Shown here: in pieces, positions 35,943 through 48,355 of the stretch
Layout: each line of letters starts with the position of its first letter
How positions within the stretch are numbered: position 1 is the first letter of the stretch
Origin: Conidiobolus incongruus B7586
Lineage: Eukaryota; Entomophthoromycota; Entomophthoromycetes; Entomophthorales; Conidiobolaceae
NCBI GenBank assembly: GCA_000697335.1
Contig: JNEM01013221.1
Span: 1 to 64,000, forward strand
Length of the DNA: 64,000 bases
Direction of reading: 5' to 3'
Position numbers and translations under genes: made by a program
Notes under the pieces: model-generated
Database searches by the model: none
What the model was told of the DNA's origin: nothing
What the model saw: only the letters and a program-made list of their open reading frames with translations

Positions 35943-37253
35943 TTTGAATAAATCAGGAATGAATAATTATTTTATAATTATTTAGTATATACTATATGCT
36001 AAAAATTTGAAAGATAGCGGGTGCGGAAAACCTATTTGAAATAACTTATTAACTCAATAAATGCCAACAAAATTTTATTATTATTGTAAAAGATAAAAAT
36101 TAGTCTCAATATAAAAAACTAATTTTGAATACAGTAAAACCAACTCATATATCGCTAATTTGAACTTAGTTTATCATGTAATGGATTTCATTTTGATTGT
36201 GGGATTTTCAGAATTAATTTCGCGTTTGAAATTCAACGTGTCTCATTTTTGAATTTGAACCCTTACTCACTTAGAATCAAGATCGATGATTGGCTAACCA
36301 TCCCGACGCGATATTATCCAATCATCCGTCTCTAAATCAAGGATTTTAATTTACTTGACAAAAATAAAGCATAAAAGTTAAAATTAACACAAATAATAAA
36401 CGTTAAATATAAATAGATTTAGATTTTATCTTTAACCGAAATTTTATATATGAATAAAACTTTAAATATTTTTTTACTTATTTGAATTTACTAAAAACGA
36501 AATATTTATTGAACATATAATATATTTACTCTGCTATTCATTCAACAAATATTTATTGTATTTAAAAAATTTGAAAATTATAATTTGTAACTATTGAATA
36601 CAAGACAATAATGATTATGTTCGAAAATTTACCAAGTCTTTATATAAAAATTTACCATAAATCATTAATGAAGCTATATTATATTCTTTTTATTTATTAG
36701 ATTTAATATTCAGACTAATGAAATATTTTAATTTTATTAATGATAAACAATTATACTTTTAATAGATTTCAATTATTCATTAGATTGGCAAAATATTATG
36801 AAAATTTATTGAATGAGATTGAGTTGGGTTATATTTAAAACCATAGTATTTAAATGATAATATTTTAATAATATTAAAAACATAATATATCCAGGTCTAT
36901 TTAGTTTAATATTCAAAAATATTTAATTGATTATAATAGTATACAAAGTATCAGAATAATAATTTTATAACTAAATTATCATGCAAATTACAAGAAAAAA
37001 AGAATACTTATTTATTTTATTTTTACATACTACATGTATCTATATTTAAATATTTATTAGTTTAAAAGTTAAATTTATACAAATTTCATTTCATTTCTGA
37101 CAAATATTTAATAAATTTGAACAAAATCAATTTGGTGAATTTTACAACCTATTTCAAATATCCCACAATTCCAAAAAAATTAAATATCTATTTTAAATAT
37201 CATTATTCTTTATACCAATTTGATATATTTAATTGTTAATAATCGAAATAAAT
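35943..37253. other. Divergent promoter region between the SANT gene and MAK11
   Basis: 1.3 kb with no ORF. The segment 36180-36340 is markedly less AT-rich than the rest and contains the CCAAT dyad listed separately; the remainder is AT-rich DNA. Confidence 0.5.
36285..36326. promoter_or_regulatory. CCAAT-box inverted repeat flanking an ACGCG core
   Basis: GATGATTGG at 36285-36293 and its exact reverse complement CCAATCATC at 36318-36326 form 9-bp arms. Each arm contains a CCAAT box (CBF/NF-Y site). Between them, at 36306-36310, lies ACGCG, the core of the cell-cycle MCB/SCB-type element. It sits about 340-385 bp upstream of the SANT gene start and about 930 bp upstream of MAK11. Regulation by NF-Y or MBF is inferred, not shown. 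Confidence 0.45.
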
Positions 37254-38626
37254 ATGAAAGATAAATCTACTCTATTTGAAGTGATAATTGGAACTTATGA
37301 AAAAATTTTATACGGTTTACAAGTTACCGAAATAAAAAATTCTAAATTTCCATTAAAAATTGAACCCAGTTTTATTATTCCTGCTCATTTAAACTCTATT
37401 AAAACTTTAAAATGTGGTGGTAGATTTTTAGCTTCCGGTAGTGCCGACGAAAACATCATGTAATTTATCTAGTCTTGAATATTTAATTTCATTTTTATTA
37501 ATACAACCCTATATAGTGTTTATGACTTGAAAAAGAGGATTGATCTTGGCACTCTAATGCATCACCAAGGTATTTTGTTATACTTAATTAAATATCGAAT
37601 TTATATTAATTTTACTATAGGTTCCATTACCTCTCTCCAATTTGTTGGTCAAAAGAACCTTCTTTCAGCAAGTGAAGATAGCTCTATTGTCATTTGGAAA
37701 ACTAAAGACTGGGAATTATTAAAAGTATTGCGTGGTCACAAGTAATATAATTACATTCATCTAATGATTTTTATTAATTTGTTATCTATTTAGGGGTCGC
37801 ATCAATGATATTTCCGTACATCCTAACGGTCAACTTGCTCTCAGTGTAGGACAAGATAAGTCACTATTCGTATGGAATTTAATGACTGGTAAAAAGGCCT
37901 CTTCCATTAATCTCAGAAAAGGTAGAATTAAATATTGATATCGCTATAATATCAATACTTATCATATTTTTAGAGGGCCTTTCTGTATTCTGGGACAAAT
38001 TGGGCACATACTATGCCGTTTTATTCGATTCATCCATTCAAATTTATAGTATTGGTGTAAGAATATTAATGTACATATAAAATTAATTTCAATTTATTCA
38101 CCACATTTTTCAATAGCTTCCAGATCCTAAGCACACTATTACTGCTAAAGCCACGAGATTCACGTCAGCTGAATTTGTTCAACACAAAGATGATATATAT
38201 TTAATTGCTGGTTGCAACAACTCTTCCTTTTATATTTATGGCCCCCTAAATGGTGATTTCAAACAAGAGAATCACTATGTTGTCAAAGGACATAAAACAA
38301 GAATCAAGTCCATCAAATTCATTGCTAAGGATGACAAAATGACCTATTTAGTCACTTCTTCATCCGATGGTTTAGTCGTCGTATGGGAATGGGACAAATT
38401 ATTAACAACTCTAAAATCTGAAAAATCTACAAACTATGATATTTCAGAAAAAATATCATCACTTGCAGTTGTATACAAACATAAGAAATTAGTTCCAGAA
38501 GTCAAACCTAATATAGAGAAAACTGAATCTAAACATGAAGATCCCATTGATCTTCCTGTGGGCGGCATATGGTTTGGAAAGGTTAGAGTTACTTGTATGG
38601 ATATCAATCCTGCTGATTATAAATAG
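37254..38626 (+). CDS. MAK11: WD40 ribosome-assembly factor MAK11 (PAK1IP1 family)
   Basis: Nucleolar beta-propeller protein required for 60S subunit assembly; the animal homolog is PAK1IP1. Exons: 37254-37459, 37517-37569, 37621-37741, 37794-37921, 37974-38056 and 38117-38626; phases agree, 366 residues. WD repeats are evident: LASGSADENIVYDL; LGTLMHHQGSITSLQFVGQK (the family's GxLxxHxGSIT motif); LLSASEDSSIVIWK; ALSVGQDKSLFVWNLMTGKK; and YLVTSSSDGLVVVWEWDKL. The upstream frame starts at a TTG, and ATG 37254 is used. The DPIDLPVGGIW...TCMDINPADYK tail is shorter than in yeast, which has a longer basic tail. Confidence 0.88.
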
Positions 38627-39940
38627 ACTTATTAAGTTATAATATTCTTCAAATAAATTATTAGACTTAATACATTATAAGTAATGTAAACTTATTATAG
38701 CCTTTGTTCGATGATTTTGGTATTCCAAGATTTCAATCTCTGTCAGATACAGTAATGATATCTACATCAATTTAAGTTATAGATACTTGAACAGTGCGTT
38801 GAACTTTAGATATAAAATTTGTTTAATAATTTTATATCTAACTGCTTATAGGTCATTCAATTTACAATTTGAAAATTTATAATATATTAAAAAAATTTTA
38901 TAATTTTGTTAAAATTAGAATTTTTAATCATCATTATAATTATTTTATTTTAATTTGGCAGTTAACATTATTATTGCTATCTTTTATAACGAATATAATG
39001 ATCATTGGTCAATTTAATCTTTTGAAAACAAAAATATATTTTAGACAACCTTAAATGTAAACAATTCATTATCGACAAAAGTTAATCAACATATGAAACA
39101 TTAATAAAACTACTTTTTGAAATTGTATACTGTCTATAATTCATGCAACTATCTGATCAATATAAATATATATTAACAAATTTACTTGAAAATGCTGCAA
39201 TTATGAGTTTTATTTGATATTTCACAGTATCTAAAATATATTGTATTTAATTTAAAAATTTATCTTATATTAACTAATTACAAATTTCGGGACCTATATA
39301 TTTGAGAATATATAAAGTTGAATAAATTTCACATGTTGATAGAATTATTATGCAGATAAATACTAGTTTGAATAATATATTTATTTTAATAATTATCAGT
39401 CATATATTCATATCGATTAAAATAATCTAAACTAAAATAATTCAAATTGTAAATTTTTATAATATTGAGATAATTAAAGGAAATTAACTATTAACTATTT
39501 CTGAATATTCATATTATTACTAACAATTTTGTAAAAAATTGTCTGAAATTCCCAAATATTTTCCTTGAGAACAATATTGTTAAGTATTTTTTGTTCATGA
39601 ACATATATTTCAAAGGTATATAATATATGTTGTGGTAAATGCGGAGCTATTAAAAATTTTAAGAGATAGGTGATATTTGTCTTTGAAGATATTAAAGATT
39701 TGATAAAATCAAATTTGAATACAGTCATGACCAAGTTGTATATTATGTAATAAATTGTTATAATTGTATGCAATCAGAACCTGTTCTATAATTCACACCA
39801 CTATTATCATCTCACCAATTTTCATACCCATAATTTTCCATCAACGTGAATGGAGATTTATGGATGACTGTGACCGAATAATAACGAAAATTATCTCTAG
39901 TCAATTATTACAGCTTGGAGAAATTTGAACTCTATCAACC
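38627..39940. other. AT-rich intergenic region upstream of TSC13
   Basis: 1.3 kb without a convincing gene. A minus-strand frame at 39495-39728 (77 codons) is discussed under rejected items. The last 150 bases are presumably the TSC13 promoter. Confidence 0.45.
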
Positions 39941-40846
39941 ATGAAATTAATCTTAACAGGAGGATCCAAATCCAACCCCAAAAAATATGATTTGACCGTT
40001 GAACTTCCCGACACCGCCACCGTCGGAGATCTTCAAGCCAAAATTGTGGCTAAATATCCCAAACTCACTCCTGAAAGGCAGAGAATTAAGTATAATGAAA
40101 AGGTATTGAAGAACCCTTCGGATACATTAAAAGCCTATGATTTATCTGATGGTGCCACCTTGTCTTTAAAGGACTTGGGTCCTCAAATTGGTTGGAGAAC
40201 TGTATTCTTGATCGAATATGCCGGCCCTCTATTCATCCATCCTCTGTTTTACTATTTCTCTAGCCTCTTCTATGGACAAGAAGTTCAACACAGCTCAGTT
40301 CAAACTGCGGCCTACTATATGGTTATGGCCCACTTTTTAAAGCGTGAATTTGAAACCGTTTTTGTTCATCGTTTTAGTAATGGAACTATGCCTTTCTTCA
40401 ATGTTTTTAAGAATTCATTCCACTACCATGTCCTTTCTGGAGTTTTATTGGCTTATTTCACCTATGGTCCTTCCTTATCTGCCACTTCTCCATCTTCCTT
40501 CCGTAGCGATGTGAGCTTTTATCTTCCTATTTTGTTGTTTATTTACGGACAAATCTCTAACTTGAGCACTCATATCACCCTTCGCAACTTGCGTCCTCCT
40601 GGCTCTACAGTTCGTAAGATTCCTTATGGCTATGGCTTCGATTGGGTCAGCTGTCCTAACTACCTCTTCGAATCTATTGTTTGGATCGCTTTTGCTTTAT
40701 TGACCCGTACCTTTGCCTCTTTGTTATTCTTATCTGTTTCAGTTGGTCAAATGTATCTCTGGTCTGTTAAAAAGCACAAGCAATACCGTAAAGAATTCCC
40801 CAATTATCCTAAAAATCGTAAAATATTCATTCCATTTATCCATTAA
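39941..40846 (+). CDS. TSC13: Very-long-chain enoyl-CoA reductase
   Basis: Endoplasmic-reticulum membrane enzyme that performs the last step of each fatty-acid elongation cycle, reducing trans-2-enoyl-CoA with NADPH, and so feeds sphingolipid synthesis. It has 301 residues and no intron. An N-terminal ubiquitin-like region (VGDLQAKIVAKYPKLTPERQ, residues about 28-47) precedes the membrane domain, as in human TECR and yeast Tsc13. The steroid-reductase-type C-terminus is complete: LKREFETVFVHRFSNGTMP, SNLSTHITLRNLRPPGS, the conserved IPYGYGFDWVSCPNYLFE with the catalytic Tyr region, and KKHKQYRKEFPNYPKNRK. The last motif is followed by a short tail FIPFIH rather than a dilysine signal. GC content is visibly higher than its surroundings, as for highly expressed genes here. 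Confidence 0.95.
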   Translation: MKLILTGGSKSNPKKYDLTVELPDTATVGDLQAKIVAKYPKLTPERQRIKYNEKVLKNPSDTLKAYDLSDGATLSLKDLGPQIGWRTVFLIEYAGPLFIHPLFYYFSSLFYGQEVQHSSVQTAAYYMVMAHFLKREFETVFVHRFSNGTMPFFNVFKNSFHYHVLSGVLLAYFTYGPSLSATSPSSFRSDVSFYLPILLFIYGQISNLSTHITLRNLRPPGSTVRKIPYGYGFDWVSCPNYLFESIVWIAFALLTRTFASLLFLSVSVGQMYLWSVKKHKQYRKEFPNYPKNRKIFIPFIH

Positions 40847-41148
40847 ATATTAAATGATCAATAAATAAGAAAATAATGATGATTATTTATCTAATAATTA
40901 ATGTAATTTAAATTAATAGTTCTAATATACTTGCTCTGGTTCATAATAATAGGAAATTATTGAAAATGAATGATAATCAAATTGATTAAATTAATTTGAA
41001 TTTGAAACGTTTGAAAGTAGTTAAATAAGGAAATTAACTTGAAAGAAGTAAATGATTGTCAATGGATATGAAATAACTTTAGTATATAAATCAACTACAT
41101 TTAATAAATTCAATCAATAGTAATTTATTATAAAATATTGATTGAAAG
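40847..41148. other. Intergenic spacer
   Basis: AT-rich spacer between TSC13 and the small secreted protein gene. Nothing else is seen. Confidence 0.5.
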
Positions 41149-41403
41149 ATGAAATTAGCCTTAATTACTTTTATTTTCAGTTTGGTTTCATGTCAAAAGG
41201 TTTGGAACAATGCTGACGATAGTGAGCAATTTGTTAACAACGGTAAAGTAAGAGTCTGGAATGATGCCGAAGACCAAGATCAAAGAATAGTCATTGGAAG
41301 CAAAGATATTGTCAACGACGGTTTTCACATGCCTACATTTCTGGAGTTTTTTGAGCTAGAGGAAGATAATAGAGAGGGTGATGTCGAAGAAATTATATTA
41401 TGA
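41149..41403 (+). CDS. Small secreted acidic protein
   Basis: 84 residues, one exon. A signal peptide MKLALITFIFSLVSC with a likely cut after Cys15 is followed by an acidic, cysteine-poor mature peptide. It contains an imperfect internal repeat, KVWNNADDSEQ and RVWNDAEDQDQ, suggesting duplication of a unit of about 17 residues. The C-terminus is strongly acidic (ELEEDNREGDVEE). No family is recognised. Small secreted proteins of this type are common in host- or soil-associated fungi, but an effector role would be speculation. It sits alone between TSC13 and OCT1, with TSC13 on the same strand. Confidence 0.6.
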   Translation: MKLALITFIFSLVSCQKVWNNADDSEQFVNNGKVRVWNDAEDQDQRIVIGSKDIVNDGFHMPTFLEFFELEEDNREGDVEEIIL

Positions 41404-41641
41404 AAATCATAAATTTACGCTCTTCAGGATTAACATAATTGAAAAAAAAGTAAATATGTAAACGAGTCGTTAAATACTGAAATCCCGACACACTTATTTT
41501 ATACTTTGAGAAGCTAAACCCTATCAAGACTAATTCATTTTTATATAGTAATTCAGAACTTATTTATTTAATAAAAACAAAAATAATTTGTTAATTTAAT
41601 TTTGAAATTTATTAATAAATAGCACTGGTTTAATTTTACAA

Positions 41642-44038
41642 TTAATGAAACGTTCTGGTGGTTCCTAAACCCCATTCACCCACAATCTTCATGCTAGCTT
41701 CCGCACCTTGACTCAATAAGTCCAACTGATCCTCAACCTTTTTGTCGACACCAGCAGAACTATTTGTAAGTTCAAAGCGGTACAGACATTTACTGATGGA
41801 TACCCAAGGATCTCTACCGCCGCCAGGAGCGAGGACTTCTTCACGGAAAATGGAACCTATATCACCACGAAGCTCATGGCCTGCAAAGCCTTTGGTCCAA
41901 ATTCTATTGGCAAAACAGCGGCCTAGAAGATAGCTATAATATGTTGCGCTGTAAGAAAATAAGTGACCAAACTTAATACCGAGATGAGTATTGTTAACAT
42001 AGGGATAAGTTCCCCATTTATTTTGCCAATCTTGTATGACCTGATAACTAAAATTAGGCTCAGGAGGATTCGATAAATCAATTGAGTGATATGATTGGTC
42101 AATTGCACTGAGCAAGATCTGGTGCTGTGTCTCTAAAGTGTTAAATGGACTTGACAGCTTTTTATACTCATCAATCAAAGGAAGAGGAATGGGTTCTAAT
42201 GTACTGTAATGCTTGGCATAGAATGGAATTGCAGTAGATGAAGTACCCAAGGTCTCCATGAAAATAGATGGTAATTCGACAAAGTCAATTTTGCAACGAG
42301 TTCCAGCAACGTTGTGGAAATCAGTTCGTGCAACCATACTATGAATAGCATGGCCCATTTCATGGAATAAAGTTTCAACTTCGTTCATGCTTAGAAAAGT
42401 AGGTGTACCATTTATGGGGTGGTTAAAGCAGCAGGAGAGCACAACAACAGGAATTTGATAGCTTTTGGGTCCTTGTGTATGTATAGGCCCCATTGCTGGA
42501 TTTTCTATGATGTGAGAATTGGAGTGAATACTATTATGATCATCGTCGTCTATTCTCCTGCTACACTGTAGAGTGTAATGTGCGGCAATAGGCGGCTTGT
42601 TGGGTCTGCCAAAAAGATCAAAGTAAATAATTCCAACGACAGAGTCTGATTCATCTAAAACTTCGACCTTTCTTACTGAAGGATCCCATAGCTCAGTGTA
42701 ACTTACATCATCTACCAATCTAAATCTCAATTGATACATTGTTTCAAGTATATTGGATAATCCTTTGATCACTGTTCCTACTGAGAAATATTGACTCATC
42801 TTTTTGAGAATAGTTCGATGACTTTGGCGAAGTTGAGATTCATAAAGATGAGTGTAATATTGTTGATCCCATCCATAAATTTCACTGGATTTCTCGTTCT
42901 GCATCTTCAATTGTCTCAATAAATTCATTTCATGATTCAATTTTGGCTGGCTCTTGGAAACAAGTGAGCTTAAGAAAGTAGCAACATTTTGAGGGCTATG
43001 TGCCATCTTGTCCTCCAGGAACAAGTGAGCAAATGTGGGCTTTCCTAACAAATTAGCCAGTTCTGCACGCTTCATGAGCATTGTTTCTAGTACTTGAACT
43101 TGGCGTGGAGATGGTTGATTGGAAGCGATATACATTTTTTGACGAAGTTTGCTATCATGAGCAGTCCTCAATAAGAGAGAAGAATGATATGGTGTAGTAG
43201 GAATGAATTGAACACTCTGAGTACCATTCCACCAGCCTTCGCATCCTCTAAGCTCTGATCGATCTACTTGAATGGAATTTTTCAAAGGACTTGTTTCTGA
43301 TAAAAATTCACGACCCAATTCATTAATATCGTCATTTAATGATACAAATTGTCTTCTACTCATTTCATCTAAATGAATACCGCTCTTTTCAAAATCAATG
43401 AGAAATAATCGAGCTACCGCAAGCTCTTCATCCGACATATGCTTGACTAAATCTTTATCTTTGAGTAAATCTTTTAAGGTCTATAAAGACAGAAAAATTA
43501 ATATCTCAGACTAGTTTAGTTATAATTTACTTACATGATAGAGCCCTGGATGGGTGTTGAGTGTGTTCATAAAGCTAACAACTTCCAAATAAGCTTTGTT
43601 AGCATAATTCAAAAATTTTGGATTTGGATGTAATGATCTAACCAACTCTGCAACATCTATAATGCTACATAAAACATCTGACAGTTGGTCTAATCTTTTT
43701 ACAATTTTCAATTTATCCTGGTTTTCTAAATTAGGTTGACAAATTTTATCAACCAATATCTTCGCTTTTTGAATGGTAAACTGGGACCAACTTATAAATC
43801 CTGAAGGTTCAATTAAAAAGGGCTTCCCGAGGAGTCCATTGGAAGAAGGATATTTGTTTAATCTTTGCGACCACAAATGTGGGACATCGAAACCCAAGCG
43901 TAAATCTTTCTCTCTATTATTTTCCAAGGATTGAGATATAGTCTCAGTTTTTATACTAACAAATCTCTTAATTTGATATGTATTAACTCGTTTAATGGAG
44001 CTATTATGTATTCTCTGTATAATTTTAGAATAAATCAT
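41642..44038 (-). CDS. OCT1: Mitochondrial intermediate (octapeptidyl) peptidase
   Basis: Zinc metallopeptidase of the M3 family that trims an octapeptide from imported matrix proteins after the first presequence cut. Exons on the minus strand: 43535-44038 and 41642-43480; phase agrees, 780 residues, matching yeast and animal MIP. The presequence is MIYSKIIQRIHNSSIKRVN. The active site is LFHEMGHAIHSM (HExxH near residue 541), with the third ligand in KIDFVELPSIFMETL. Upstream blocks such as LFLEDKMAHSP and GIIYFDLFGRPNKPPIAAHY are M3 hallmarks. The frame extends upstream to a TTG, but the ATG at 44038 is the first Met. Confidence 0.95.
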
Positions 44039-46771
44039 ATTGAAGATCAAAATGTGGGGTTATGAATCAACCAAATAAATTAATTGAACGAAAATAATAA
44101 TATTTGAATTTTAATAAATTATAGTCGTTATTAAATATTAATATAATTGTTGAAATTATGATATTTGCTAATTTAATAGTTTAATGTTGGAATTTAAGGA
44201 TTACCATGAATACTCTTTTGGCTAATTAATGGTTTTAGTATAGCTCCTTTTTATGGGATTTGTCAAGATAGAATCCAGGTTTATTTAATGTTTGTTGATA
44301 AAAGGGTGAATAAAATTGATTCATGTGAAAATCAATCTATCAATTTTTGTTAATGTTCATTAATTCACTATAACCTTAAAACATATCATTACTTTTAAAA
44401 ATCACTAATCGTTAATGCACAATATTCTAACCTCAATTATACTCTATTGTTATACTTATATTCCGAGTAATTTTTTCCAACATCATATTTCGAATTTTCC
44501 AAATGGGGAAATAATAGTTATTTCATGAATAATAATAATAATAACAATAACTAAGATTAAGAGTTTGATATTTGAATATAACTAATAACATATATAATAC
44601 GAACTTTGATCTATTTCATCAATTACATTAGTTAAATATTTTATATTTATACAATAGATTTAGCCAATTTTATAATATTTTTAGAATACATAGATATCAG
44701 AACAAACTTTCAGTAATAAGGAAATTTGATTCAGTAATGAATTTAATTTTGCGTAGGATAATTTAAATATTGATTGAAGTATTGAATAATCGAATATGAT
44801 GTAACCACATTAAAATAATGCTATTATTAAAAAATATTTTATTATAAAGTTATTAAACTATTTCTCAATTCGATAATACTTTATATAATCATAGTGTATA
44901 CTTTGTTATTCCCAAACTATTTATGATAAACAATCAGTTGATGTTATATTCAGTTTGTGCTGGAAATGCTATTTAATTACATCTTTATATATTTTACTTT
45001 TGAAGGATAATTTTATAATATTAGTTTCAAAATTTTCCTGTATTATGAATATTTCATTTAATTTTACCGACTTGTGGTCACTGTAAATTTATTTCAAATA
45101 CAAATTTTTTACCAAGGTAGACAATTATAAAATTTTACATTTCCTCGGCTTTTTCATGCCTTGTTCAGAACATATAATTTTTTGACCTATATACATTTTG
45201 GATATATAACTCAATAACTGTATAGTAACTTGCAAAGCTGAGCTTTACCGATAATATTTTCAATTATCATTTATAATCATTTTTGTAATATCACAATAAG
45301 TAAGATTCTAGCATTTTATATTAAAATCAGGATGTTTAAGGGCAATCAAGATGTATAATATCATCAATTATTTAAATTTGATTCTAAAATTCTATTAACT
45401 ATTTTTGTATTTTATAATATGTTTAAAAGTTTTAGAATTCAATATCTATTTCAACATAATTTATTTACTATATTAAATTATTGATTTTATATATAATTCA
45501 AATATAATTATATGGGAATAGAATCAATAAAATATATTACTGGTACAGTTAATTAGCAATTAATATTATATAATTCTATATTACAAGAGATAAATCATAA
45601 TTTCATATATTTATATACCTATATTTGTTAAATGATGTTTTTCTATAAACTAATCAAAACATTATTTCAAAATTATTTTATCTAATATAATCTATTAAAG
45701 TTAAATATCATTGTTAATATTAGGCAATCTTTAACATTACGTAGTTTTATCATTGGTATAACACACTAAATAAAACTAGAATATATGTATTAATTTAAAA
45801 TTCGATGAATTATTTAATTAAAAAAATTTTAATCATCAAGTTCAAATATATAATGCAAATAATAAATATATTAGAAATCAAGTTGAAAGATGATATTATA
45901 TTTAAATATGACTATATTTCTGATATTTAATTAAAAATCTAAATATTTACATTAATAAATATGATATTTAAAACCAATACAAATTTTTTTTCATCAACTA
46001 TCAAAATATTACTTAATATTTTCATTAAATAATTTAAAAAATCGAATATTAAATTACTTATTAGACGATTATTAGTAGAATAAGCTAAAAAAATATTCGA
46101 ATTCTTAGTGTTCAAAATGTATAATAAAAACTGATATTATTATATTGATTTTAATTGTTTACGTTGGTATATTTATATATGCTAATATTATAAATATTTA
46201 GTATACAAAACATAACATTTAAATAATTCGATGATTTTTGAATTGCTATTATTATATATATTGAAGAGATCAGTAATGACCTTAATTGCATTTAATTAAT
46301 ACAATATACTGCTAATTTAATGATGATATTTTTAATATTAGTTAAAATTTTGCAAATTTGAATAATTCAAATAATATAGCATAGACATGTAAAATACGGT
46401 ATTTGCTATTACAGGTTGTTTGAACTCAGGAAATAAGGATATTCGAAAAAAATCATTAAGTAAAGTATACATACTTAAATAAATGAATTAATAAAATAAC
46501 ACTATATATAATTTTATATATAACAATAGTAATATATTCCAATTTTTACTGTATCACTGGAAAAAAAATCAAATCATAAAATTGAAACAAAAATAATTCC
46601 AAAAAAGTTAATTTAAACCTCAAATTGCAAATCATAGGGAAAATATGCAGAAAATATGAAGAAAATTAAGGAGAAAAGTGATAAATTTTACAAAATAGAT
46701 TTGGGTATTACTAATTGTACGGCCTCTTAAACTGGAAATCCCTTTCGCAGTTGAATATCATCAGATACACA
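44039..46771. other. 2.7-kb AT-rich intergenic region
   Basis: Divergent between OCT1 and RPS15. I found no ORF, RNA gene or Fanzor remnant. The last few hundred bases contain the RPS15 promoter and 5' leader. Confidence 0.5.
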
Positions 46772-47506
<735 letters not shown>

Positions 47507-48355
47507 ACGTATATTACTGGATATGTTGGCAATAAACTGACAATATTTGTACACTTCGATATTTACCAACACCGTCATTATATATATATATATATATATT
47601 GTATATCAACTCCCATACATTATTCAAGGCTATGTATCTTAGTATATCAAGTTTTTCTCCATAACAGGGTTCTTTGTTACATTTCGATAATACATATTTG
47701 CATTCATATACTGACAAATTTATTCACCATTTTTCTATCTTCATATTTTGATATTTTGCCCAATATCATTAAATTCTCTGATCATGTCAATTTTCATATC
47801 GCTCATTTCATTCTACTATTTTATACACATTAATTATTTTATAGATCCTATTTATTAACACATATCTTATTCTTGACAGTCCTAAATCAATTCATTTTAA
47901 CCACTTTTTATTCTGTATTTAGGGTCATTTTTCCATATTCAGTATATATATAGTAGCACTTGAATCTTCTTACAAATATATTATAAACAACAATCAATAT
48001 AAGCAATATGTTTTTTGATATTTTTAATTAATTGTATGCGTAATCAATTTATCATATTAAAATAATAAATTTTAGTACTATACTCAATTTGGAATTTATG
48101 ATAATATTGTTTATGAATTTAATAGACGCATTAAAATTCAATTTTTTATCAAATGGTATTTTAGTTATTTTTATTATAAAAATTTACCATTATTTTTGAA
48201 TTTTGTTAAAATGAACAATTCAAAAAATAATAAAACAAACGATATAAATCTTCAAATTAAAGGGATATTATTGTTTAATTAAATTCAAATTGGTTAAAAA
48301 TGAATTAATTTTTGTTGGTTCTTAAATAATTAACTAATTAATTGAAAACCATGCT
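47507..48355. other. Convergent intergenic region with a (TA)n tract
   Basis: Lies between the 3' ends of RPS15 and the dynein gene. A TA dinucleotide tract of about 22 bases begins at 47579. No gene is seen. Confidence 0.5.
47579..47600. repeat. (TA)n microsatellite
   Basis: About 11 uninterrupted TA units just after RPS15. Simple-sequence repeat. Confidence 0.85.

Noticed and set aside
39495-39728. Minus-strand frame of 77 codons from an ATG at 39728
   Set aside because: Low-complexity, Ile/Asn/Lys-rich composition typical of chance frames in AT-rich DNA, with no motif or splice context.
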